From the NCBI GenBank assembly GCA_001940725.1, contig MDVR01000122.1, positions 1 to 20,976 on the forward strand: a DNA stretch of 20,976 bases, in the 5' to 3' direction. This DNA is from Candidatus Heimdallarchaeota archaeon LC_2. Its GTDB lineage: Archaea > Asgardarchaeota > Heimdallarchaeia > Heimdallarchaeales > Kariarchaeaceae. Below the pieces are notes generated by a model. The model searched no databases. It saw nothing but the letters and a program-made list of their open reading frames with translations, and was not told the DNA's origin. The translations under genes and the position numbers were made by a program. Positions 15,300 to 20,976 of this stretch are shown here, one piece after another (position 1 is the first letter of the stretch; each line of letters opens with the position of its first letter).

Positions 15300-15316
15300 A
15301 AATTAGAAATGAGTAA

Positions 15317-15330
15317 ATTATATTATAAAA
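15317..15330 (-). promoter_or_regulatory. Promoter of the F420 operon (TATA box)
   Basis: On the minus strand TTTTATAATATAAT, centred about 25 nt before the ATG at 15299, predicts leaderless transcription of the MBL-cofD-cofC operon. Confidence 0.5.
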
Positions 15331-15396
15331 AATCCCTATTACAGAAGTATAAAATCATTAATGTAATTTTGATTTAAGCTTTTGTTAATTAATTAT

Positions 15397-15753
15397 TCAA
15401 TTTATCTGTCTGTATGTTGAGAGGCTTAATTGAAGCAAATCATATTCTCCTTCACCTTGAGCAGTTAATTGTATGAAATATCCATAAGTTCGATTAGATC
15501 TGAATTGTTCTAAGGTGTTCTCAGATACAAGTTTCTTGATCATTTCTTTGTAATTTGCATAAGCAACAATTGAGAAATTATAGGTTGCTGAAAATTTTTT
15601 GATAAGGAGTTTATACACTTTATATCCGTCATATGAATTAATTGGCTTGTTTGAAGTACCAATGGATATTAAAACAAGGTCTCTAAATCGTAATGGTGAA
15701 TGAATTTGATCGTTGAAAAAATAGTGATCTAGAGAAACAGTAACTGTTGACAT
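15397..15753 (-). CDS. Small protein of unknown function
   Basis: About 118 residues from the ATG at 15753 (MSTVTVSLDHYFF...). The frame is open to 15825, but the extra 24 residues would start upstream of the TATA box (15779-15789, CCTTATATATC on the minus strand), which puts transcription near 15757; so 15753 is the likely start. It has a mixed alpha/beta pattern, is rich in Tyr, Phe and Ser, with FRDLVLISIG, YKVYKLLIKKF and YGYFIQLTAQGEGEYDLLQLSL as the most ordered-looking parts. No cysteines, membrane span or recognisable motif. Its stop is 97 bp from the start of the F420 operon on the same strand, which has its own promoter. Confidence 0.55.
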   Translation of the reverse strand: MSTVTVSLDHYFFNDQIHSPLRFRDLVLISIGTSNKPINSYDGYKVYKLLIKKFSATYNFSIVAYANYKEMIKKLVSENTLEQFRSNRTYGYFIQLTAQGEGEYDLLQLSLSTYRQIN

Positions 15754-15778
15754 AGTACATATAACATATGGTTGAAAT

Positions 15779-15789
15779 GATATATAAGG
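15779..15789 (-). promoter_or_regulatory. TATA box of the 118-aa gene
   Basis: CCTTATATATC on the minus strand is a near-consensus archaeal TATA element centred about 30 nt upstream of ATG 15753. It argues against the longer frame that begins at 15825. Confidence 0.55.
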
Positions 15790-15961
15790 AAGGTAAGAGT
15801 GAATTAAAAGTGAAGTTATACGCAATTTAATGAATTTATTAAGTAAATAATTATCCGAATGAACGGAAAATTATGTCTAATAGGTTAATTCTAATCTAGA
15901 TTCATTTTTTTGAAACCATTAAATTAAATTATTTGAGATTCAAAGTTAAGATTTCACAATA

Positions 15962-15970
15962 GCTTATAGC
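15962..15970 (+). promoter_or_regulatory. Promoter of the zinc-ribbon coiled-coil gene (TATA box)
   Basis: GCTTATAGC centred at 15966 is 27 nt before ATG 15993, predicting leaderless start there rather than at the TTG at 15972. Confidence 0.4.
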
Positions 15971-15992
15971 TTTGAAAGGCAAAACTTACTTC

Positions 15993-16757
15993 ATGGATGA
16001 ACAGTCAGAGAAATGTCCAACTTGTAATAATATCGTCAAAAATAATTGGAAATACTGTCGTCATTGCGGAGAAAGGGTAACTAAGAAAACAGAAATGCTC
16101 AATGAAGAAAGCAATATTTCAATATTTGAATCATCATTACCTTCCATTCATGAGGTTAGTACTGAACCTGAATTTGACAGAGATCTCTATTACAAAGTAT
16201 TATCTTTAAGAGAAAGGAGAGGTAGACTTTCAAAGGAAAAGAAGAAGCTAAAAGAAGATATATCCGCTTTACTGTCACAATTAAAATCAAGTCTTATCAC
16301 TAGAGAGTATGCAGCTCCTAAAATTGCTGAATTGAAATCTCGTACAAAATCAGTAAATGAGAAATTGTCTGGATTCAAGGAATTACCAACAGAATTACCT
16401 GTTGAAATATTAAATGATGAAATGGATGCTGTAAAAGGAACCATTAGAAAGCTGGATAAATTAAAGGCTGACGAATCTATTTCTAAAGATGCAATTAAGA
16501 CAGAAAAAGAAAAAGCAAAAGATACAATGTTATTACTGCAGGACCAAAAATCTAAGGTTTCAGGTCATATAAGAAATTGGTTGGCTGACTTAAGCTCTGA
16601 ATTAAAATCTGAAAGAAAGGATTTTGATTCTTTGAATATTAAATTTAAAATACAAGAAATTACGGAAGACACCTTTAAAGAACGAAAAGAGAGTGTTGTT
16701 GATAAAATAGAAGAATTGGATAATGTAATAAAAATGGTTGAAGGTTTAATAAAGTAG
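15993..16757 (+). CDS. Zinc-ribbon protein with long coiled coil
   Basis: 254 residues. A short N-terminal zinc ribbon with CPTC (Cys8, Cys11) and CRHCGE (Cys22, Cys25) is followed by an acidic linker. From about residue 55 to the end comes an almost continuous charged helix rich in K, E, L and S with heptad-like spacing. It is broken near 118-130 (GFKELPTELPVEIL). Two short segments, SLITREYAAPKIAEL (about 94) and EITEDTFKERKESVV (about 225), look like SHOCT-type helical hairpins (I-T-x-E-x-F/Y). No membrane span, so it is presumably a cytosolic scaffold or oligomer; a precise role cannot be given. Its stop is 22 bp from the convergent stop of the regulator gene. Confidence 0.7.
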   Translation: MDEQSEKCPTCNNIVKNNWKYCRHCGERVTKKTEMLNEESNISIFESSLPSIHEVSTEPEFDRDLYYKVLSLRERRGRLSKEKKKLKEDISALLSQLKSSLITREYAAPKIAELKSRTKSVNEKLSGFKELPTELPVEILNDEMDAVKGTIRKLDKLKADESISKDAIKTEKEKAKDTMLLLQDQKSKVSGHIRNWLADLSSELKSERKDFDSLNIKFKIQEITEDTFKERKESVVDKIEELDNVIKMVEGLIK

Positions 16758-16779
16758 GGCTTAGGGTTGTAACTTAAAA

Positions 16780-17550
16780 TTACTCGACTCTCACAATTTT
16801 CGGTCGCCGAGAATAATCCTTCACTACGTTTAAAGTTTCTTCAACTTCCTCGGCATTGTCTTCATCGGGACTATCTCCGTCTTCACTAATATCTGCATCA
16901 TCTTCATTCATCAAAAACTCCCATCCTTTAAGTTCAATACTCAAATATACATCGTCTTTACCTGGGCAGCTGACACGAATTGTAAGTTTTGAACCATCCA
17001 GTTCTACTACTTCTGGGGTTAAACATTCTTCCTTCAATCTTGAAAATAGATGTTCAACAAATGCTTTTGAGATGATCTCAGTATTACTGTTAAGTATTAT
17101 GGTACCCACTTCACCAAGGGTATATCTTACGGTTCTACCTTGTTTAATTGATTCTATGAGTTTAGCTTTCTTTAATCTCTGGATATGATGGCGTACTGTA
17201 TCATGATGTTGTTGAAGAGCCTCTGCAATTTGAGCCTGATAACACCCATTATTATTCAGTACATAGGTAAATACATTTTGAGTTGCTTTGCTCTTTAATA
17301 CTACAAAAGCCTTTTCAATATCTTCACTTCGTAGAGCTTCAGAAAAGAATACCCTTCTACCCGCAAATCTCAAGGTACCAATAAGTCCAGAAGTTTCTAA
17401 TTTTTTAAGATGCCAACTGACAGTGCCATGAGGAAGTTCAAGGGCAGAAGCTATCTCGAAGAAATAACTACCTGGAGATTCAGACACTATTCGATATATA
17501 CTGCGTCTAACAGGATGCATTAAGAGTAGTGATCGTTTTTCTCTTGCCAT
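16780..17550 (-). CDS. Transcription regulator with tandem ArsR-like winged helices
   Basis: 256 residues. Two winged helix-turn-helix domains in a row: residues about 8-72 (HPVRRSIYRIV, EIASALELPHGTVSWHLKKLETSGLI, wing TLRFAGRRVFF) and about 85-146 (NVFTYVLNNNGCY, QIAEALQQHHDTVRHHIQRLKKAKLI, wing SIKQGRTVRYTL). Then come a helix and a beta-rich part (LDGSKLTIRVSCPGKDDVYLSIE), a very acidic stretch (214-240) and a basic tail (SRRPKIVRVE). No cysteine metal site of ArsR type is obvious, so a protein or DNA-only role is likely. The start is ATG at 17550. Its upstream region carries an inverted repeat and a repeated half-site that could be its own operator. Confidence 0.9.
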   Translation of the reverse strand: MAREKRSLLLMHPVRRSIYRIVSESPGSYFFEIASALELPHGTVSWHLKKLETSGLIGTLRFAGRRVFFSEALRSEDIEKAFVVLKSKATQNVFTYVLNNNGCYQAQIAEALQQHHDTVRHHIQRLKKAKLIESIKQGRTVRYTLGEVGTIILNSNTEIISKAFVEHLFSRLKEECLTPEVVELDGSKLTIRVSCPGKDDVYLSIELKGWEFLMNEDDADISEDGDSPDEDNAEEVEETLNVVKDYSRRPKIVRVE

Positions 17551-17577
17551 AGCTTGTACACTCAGTTAAAGAGTTTT

Positions 17578-17640
17578 CTAATTTGGTAAATATAACAACT
17601 TATTAATCCCTTTCTAAATTAGGTAGTACTAATTTAAGAA
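17578..17640. promoter_or_regulatory. Promoter and candidate operator of the winged-helix regulator
   Basis: TATA-like GTTATATTTACC on the minus strand (17585-17596), about 40 nt before ATG 17550. Upstream of it is an inverted repeat: AAATTAG (17616-17622), spacer GTAGTA, CTAATTT (17629-17635), extending imperfectly to TTCT...AGAA. A third copy of the half-site, CTAATTTGG (17578-17586), overlaps the TATA edge. Spacing and repetition suit dimeric winged-helix binding and autoregulation. Confidence 0.45.
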
Positions 17641-17911
17641 TTTAATGCATACAGTTAACGAACTCTAGTTTCACTCTTATTTTGCTCTTAATAAGGAGTA
17701 AAAATCTCTGAGAAAATTTATATGCAAATTTGTAATTACCAACTTGTTCTTATGGAGTCAATGTAATTATCAAATTGGGTTAAAATTTATTGTAAATAAA
17801 TTATTTAATCATATTTTAATTAAGTAAAAATAATGATAATTGAACTTAATATAGATTAATTTATTTTCATGTAATCATCTTGTAAGATTTATTATATTCT
17901 TTTGATAGCGA
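17641..17911. other. Intergenic region upstream of the aminotransferase gene
   Basis: The whole gap from 17551 to 17911 is 361 bp, the longest gene-free stretch here. Besides the operator region it is very AT-rich. No frame longer than about 15 codons begins with ATG, and no RNA gene or long repeat is seen. AATTTATATGC near 17716-17727 is another TATA-like element that could serve a longer leader or a small RNA. Confidence 0.4.
17888..17899 (+). promoter_or_regulatory. TATA box of the aminotransferase gene
   Basis: TTTATTATATTC centred near 17893. Transcription about 26 nt downstream (near 17919) would begin after the TTG at 17912 and so favours ATG 17951 as the start codon. Confidence 0.4.
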
Positions 17912-17950
17912 TTGAAGAGACTTATAATTTCACAACCTTCTACAAAATCA

Positions 17951-19426
17951 ATGACTGAAAGTTTCGGTATGACCAATTATGCAAATCCAAACCAGATATA
18001 TGAAAAGATTGATCAGCTTTTGAAATTACCCATTGTATCATTTAAAAAGGAAGCACTCAAGAAATATCATCAATATTTTGAAGAGAAGTGCCAAAAATCT
18101 GAAAAGATGATTATCGAGGCTAAAAAATATATCCCTGGGGGAGTTCAGCACAATCTTTCATTTAATCATCCCATACCCCTAGTGATGACAAAAGCAGATG
18201 GTGCATATTTATGGGATTTAGATGGTAATGAGTATATCGACTTTCTTCAATCTGGTGGACCTATAATGCTAGGAAATAATTATGCACCAGTTAAGGAGAA
18301 AGTTATCGAGATAATCAACACTTGTGGACCTTCAACAGGGCTCTTCCATGAATATGAGTTGAAAGTGGCAAAAATAATAAATAAACATATGCCTGCTGTG
18401 GAGATGGTAAGATTACTTGGAAGTGGAACTGAGGCGGATATGGCTGCAATTAGAATCGCTCGAATAGCGACAAAGAAAAAGAAAATTATAAAAATCGGGG
18501 GCGCATACCACGGTTGGAGTGATCAACTGGTTTACGGATTGCATATTCCAGGCACTAGGGGATTTGAGGCTCATGGAATACCAAGATCAGTAAATTGGCA
18601 CACACAAGAAGTATTTCCTAATGATATAGATGCATTGAGAAAAAATCTTAGAATAAACAGATTCAGGGGAGGAACAGCGGCAGTTTTGATTGAACCTCTA
18701 GGACCCGAAAGTGGAACCAGACCAGTTGATAAGGACTACAACAAACAAGTCCGTGAATTATGTGATGACTACGGAGCAATATTGATATTTGATGAAGTGG
18801 TTACAGGTTTTAGAATTGGTTTGTCTGGTGCTCAAGGGTATTTTGGAATTAAACCGGACTTAACGGTTCTTGGTAAAGTCATGGCAGGAGGATATCCAGC
18901 TGCTGGCGCAATAGGTGGTAGAAAAGATCTTATGACTTCAGTTGCAGCAGGAGTGGAAGCTGGTAAAAAACGAGCATATGTAGGTGGGACCTTATCAGCA
19001 AATCCACTAAGTGCAGTAGCAGGTTATTACACAATAAAAGAAATAGAAAAAACCGAAGCGTGTATAAAAGCAGGCCTTGCAGGTGATAGAGTAACAAAGG
19101 GTATTGCTGATATTGTTGAAAGATTGGAATTACCATTTGCAATATACAATCAAGGATCAATTGTCCATATTGAAACTGCAGTTCCTATGTTCATTAAAGT
19201 CAAATTAAGTTTGAGTATTTTAAAAACACTCAAAGAAATCAAAAAACGAAAATTTGCGATGGAGGAAATGGGCATGGCATTTACAGCTGAGGGAATGATC
19301 ACTATCGCAGGAAGTAGGTTATACACAAGCTTAGCAGATACAAATGAAATTATTGATGATGCAATTATAAGATTTGAAAGAGCATTCAAAAACGTGGATA
19401 AATCAAATTTTGAAGTTGGAAAGTAA
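17951..19426 (+). CDS. Class-III PLP aminotransferase (glutamate-1-semialdehyde-aminomutase-like)
   Basis: 491 residues from ATG 17951 (504 if TTG 17912 is used; numbering below is from 17912). Class-III fold with YIPGGVQHNL (73-82), WDLDGNEYIDF (101-111), cofactor loop GSGTEAD (170-176), GGAYHGWSD (196-204), IFDEVVTGFR (292-301) with the PLP-ring Asp294, and LGKVMAGGYP (320-329) with the Schiff-base Lys322. A GTLSANPL motif follows. It is closest in pattern to HemL-type aminomutases and related aminotransferases. However, an extra N-terminal stretch of about 65 residues, and a segment around 425-450 (FIKVKLSLSILKTLKEIKKRK) unlike HemL, argue for a different substrate. An alpha/beta-hydrolase gene follows after 34 bp on the same strand, probably in one operon. 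Heme synthesis cannot be concluded. Confidence 0.9.
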   Translation: MTESFGMTNYANPNQIYEKIDQLLKLPIVSFKKEALKKYHQYFEEKCQKSEKMIIEAKKYIPGGVQHNLSFNHPIPLVMTKADGAYLWDLDGNEYIDFLQSGGPIMLGNNYAPVKEKVIEIINTCGPSTGLFHEYELKVAKIINKHMPAVEMVRLLGSGTEADMAAIRIARIATKKKKIIKIGGAYHGWSDQLVYGLHIPGTRGFEAHGIPRSVNWHTQEVFPNDIDALRKNLRINRFRGGTAAVLIEPLGPESGTRPVDKDYNKQVRELCDDYGAILIFDEVVTGFRIGLSGAQGYFGIKPDLTVLGKVMAGGYPAAGAIGGRKDLMTSVAAGVEAGKKRAYVGGTLSANPLSAVAGYYTIKEIEKTEACIKAGLAGDRVTKGIADIVERLELPFAIYNQGSIVHIETAVPMFIKVKLSLSILKTLKEIKKRKFAMEEMGMAFTAEGMITIAGSRLYTSLADTNEIIDDAIIRFERAFKNVDKSNFEVGK

Positions 19427-19460
19427 TAATATTTTAATTTATATTATATCTTGGATCTTA

Positions 19461-20324
19461 GTGGATATTGAATATGAGAAGATAAACATCATTAGTTTAA
19501 AATCTAAAAATTTAGTTATTCTCAAGTATCATACCTTGTCAAGTCCAATTGGCATAATTGTATTTACTTCCGCAATGGGGGTCAAGCAACGATTTTACCG
19601 CCATTATACAAATTATTTAGCCTCTAATGGATTTTTGGTTTATACTTTTGATTACTCTGACATCGGAGATTCACGTCAAGGATCTATTCGAAAATCAGAA
19701 ACCACATTGTATGATTGGATAGATGAGATAAAGATAGTAACTGATTGGGTCTTTGAAACCCATTCTGATGATGATCCTAAAATCCCATACTATTATCTAA
19801 CTCATAGTTTAGGTGGACAACTTTTTGGATTTTTGGAAACACAAAATAAATTCAAAGGAATGATTGGGATAACTAGTCAAAATGGTTACTGGAAGTTTTA
19901 TAAATCAAAATTTAGATATTTCATGTTTTGGTATTTTATGATGATCCCTATTACCAAATTGTTTGGATATTTTCCATCAAAGAAAGTCGGTTTTGGAGAG
20001 GATCTCCCCCCTAATGTAGCTAAACGATGGAAAAAATGGTGTACATCTCGAAATTACTTTTTTGATGATGATATTTACAATCAGTTGCAGAAATATGAAC
20101 TATATTCGGGACCAATCCTCACTTTAACTTTCGATGATGATCCTTGGGCAACAGAAGAAGCTGTAAGTGATCTTTATAACAGGTATGTGAATAGTCGTAG
20201 AGAACATATACATACAAATCCAGAAGAAGTTAATTTAAAGAAAATAGGTCATGTTGGATTTTTTAGACCCGGATCAGAATTATTATGGGATATGACTCTC
20301 AACTGGATTAATACAAAAATTTGA
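19461..20324 (+). CDS. Alpha/beta-hydrolase
   Basis: 287 residues from the GTG at 19461, which starts a strand typical for the family (VDIEYEKINIISL). The frame remains open into the aminotransferase end (to 19374), but that part overlaps coding sequence. Features: GIIVFTSAMGVKQRFYRHY (oxyanion-loop region), FLVYTFDYSDIGDS, nucleophile elbow YLTHSLGG with Ser in H-S-x-G-G (normally G-x-S-x-G, here T-H-S-L-G), probable acid in TFDDDPWAT, and catalytic His in KKIGHVGFF. The triad order S-D-H is intact. There is a lid-like aromatic segment (FRYFMFWYFMMIPITKLFGYF), hydrophobic enough to touch membrane lipids. It resembles predicted hydrolases of the serine-aminopeptidase/COG4757 type. Likely an esterase or amidase; substrate unknown. 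Confidence 0.85.
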   Translation: MDIEYEKINIISLKSKNLVILKYHTLSSPIGIIVFTSAMGVKQRFYRHYTNYLASNGFLVYTFDYSDIGDSRQGSIRKSETTLYDWIDEIKIVTDWVFETHSDDDPKIPYYYLTHSLGGQLFGFLETQNKFKGMIGITSQNGYWKFYKSKFRYFMFWYFMMIPITKLFGYFPSKKVGFGEDLPPNVAKRWKKWCTSRNYFFDDDIYNQLQKYELYSGPILTLTFDDDPWATEEAVSDLYNRYVNSRREHIHTNPEEVNLKKIGHVGFFRPGSELLWDMTLNWINTKI

Positions 20325-20400
20325 ATTATTTCACAAAAATGATATCAACATAATGTGATTGCTTCTATAATTTCTTATTATTTCATAAATTAAATAATCT

Positions 20401-20808
20401 ATGAATTATGGAGTATCTGCAAAATTCCCTCTATCTCTCGGCTTTGCTAAAGTTGAAGAAGTTGTAAGAACAGAGTTATTAGAAGCTGGATTTGGTGTTC
20501 TTACAGAGATTGATGTGAAAGAAACAATGAAAAAGAAACTTAACGTTGATTACAAACCATACAAGATATTGGGTGCTTGTAATCCTAAATTTGCAAATGA
20601 AATATTACAAAATGATCTTGAAATAGGTCTTCTTCTTCCATGTAATGTTATCATTTATGAGAAGGGGGAAGATATTATAGTTTCAATGATTCAACCCCTT
20701 GCAATGTTTAGCGTAATAGAAGATGTTGAGATTAAACCAACCGCTGAGAAAGTTGGTACCCTATTGAATGGAGCATTAGAGAATATCAATAACAAATTGA
20801 ATGCATAA
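20401..20808 (+). CDS. DUF302-family protein
   Basis: 135 residues, the normal size of a stand-alone DUF302 domain. Characteristic pieces: VEEVVRTELLEAGFGVLTEIDVKETMKKKL, YKILGACNPKFANEILQ and IGLLLPCNVIIYEKGEDIIVSMIQP. The two cysteines (in GACNP and LPCNV) are usual in the family. It has a dimeric alpha/beta fold, and the function is unresolved. No signal peptide or membrane span. ATG at 20401, 76 bp after the hydrolase stop, so a separate transcript or a loose operon. Confidence 0.88.
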   Translation: MNYGVSAKFPLSLGFAKVEEVVRTELLEAGFGVLTEIDVKETMKKKLNVDYKPYKILGACNPKFANEILQNDLEIGLLLPCNVIIYEKGEDIIVSMIQPLAMFSVIEDVEIKPTAEKVGTLLNGALENINNKLNA

Positions 20809-20859
20809 ATTTAATCTTGATAAGACAATGATAAATCCAGTTTTGAATATTATAATATT

Positions 20860-20976
20860 TCAGCGAATGCTAATTCCAGGAATGTTCGCAACATCTTTAA
20901 TGTTTGGTGGAACGGCATAAATAAGGAATTCTCTAATTTCCAATAAATTAAGATTTTTCATATTTTCTAATAATAA
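20860..20976 (-). CDS. Partial gene, C-terminal 38 codons
   Basis: A minus-strand frame enters from the right edge and ends at TGA (20860-20862). The visible residues include NLNLLEIREFLIYAVPPN and IKDVANIPGISIR at the end. The frame has no stop and an amino-acid mix typical of real coding sequence, while the 51 bp between it and the DUF302 gene look intergenic. The start lies outside the window unless the Met at the sixth visible codon begins a tiny gene. Family not recognised. Confidence 0.5.
   Translation of the reverse strand, partial: LLLENMKNLNLLEIREFLIYAVPPNIKDVANIPGISIR

Noticed and set aside
16856..17188. 110-codon open frame on the plus strand inside the winged-helix regulator
   Set aside because: It is antisense to a well-supported regulator, and its product is Ser-rich low complexity that simply mirrors acidic Asp/Glu codons on the other strand.
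17912..19426. Calling the aminotransferase HemL (glutamate-1-semialdehyde 2,1-aminomutase)
   Set aside because: Catalytic motifs are shared across class III; the N-terminal extension, the altered small-domain segment and lack of heme genes nearby do not support the specific name.

Overview
The window is a densely packed, strongly AT-rich archaeal chromosome segment, most likely from an Asgard archaeon. A Heimdallarchaeia-like lineage is my guess, not something the sequence proves. The archaeal signs are: two coenzyme F420 biosynthesis genes (cofD, cofC); the Zn-ribbon / Era-like GTPase / DUF2073 set (oapC, oapA, oapB); a Fap7-type adenylate kinase; an archaeal-type short S-adenosylhomocysteine hydrolase; a tRNA-Thr with U73; and TATA boxes about 25-30 nt upstream of start codons (leaderless transcripts). 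The Asgard signs are a Rab-like small GTPase with all five G boxes and an apparent longin-domain protein. No mobile element, CRISPR array, rRNA or phage gene was seen.

Layout. 17-1539: msrA and an SDR oxidoreductase, divergent. 1560-3803 (minus): Rab-like GTPase followed by an 11-12-TM membrane protein. 3989-4062 (minus): tRNA-Thr(CGU). 4141-5940 (minus): tight cluster of fap7, a YkgJ-type Cys-cluster protein and NAD(P)HX epimerase. 6026-7453: oapC (minus) divergent from oapA-oapB (plus), with an 8-bp palindrome in the shared promoter. 7523-8797 (minus): ahcY. 8875-11106 (minus): a 743-residue all-helical protein of unknown function, divergent from 11293-11889 (plus), a longin-like domain plus a C-terminal winged-helix-like domain; a small unknown gene follows. 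12325-12717 (minus): a DUF1922-like zinc ribbon and a 56-residue ribbon-helix-helix protein. 12786-15299 (minus): an operon of a metal-site-less MBL-fold protein, cofD and cofC. 15397-16757: a small unknown gene and a Zn-ribbon coiled-coil protein, divergent. 16780-17550 (minus): a tandem winged-helix regulator with a likely operator upstream. 17951-20808 (plus): a class-III aminotransferase, an alpha/beta hydrolase and a DUF302 protein. 20860-20976 (minus): the C-terminal end of a further gene.

The best candidates for something new are three. First, the pseudo-MBL protein that heads the F420 operon and has lost every metal ligand. Second, the longin plus winged-helix protein facing the large helical protein. 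Third, the Rab-like GTPase, which lacks any lipidation cysteine and lies next to a polytopic membrane protein. All functional proposals for these are inference from domain pattern and gene order; no database search was possible.
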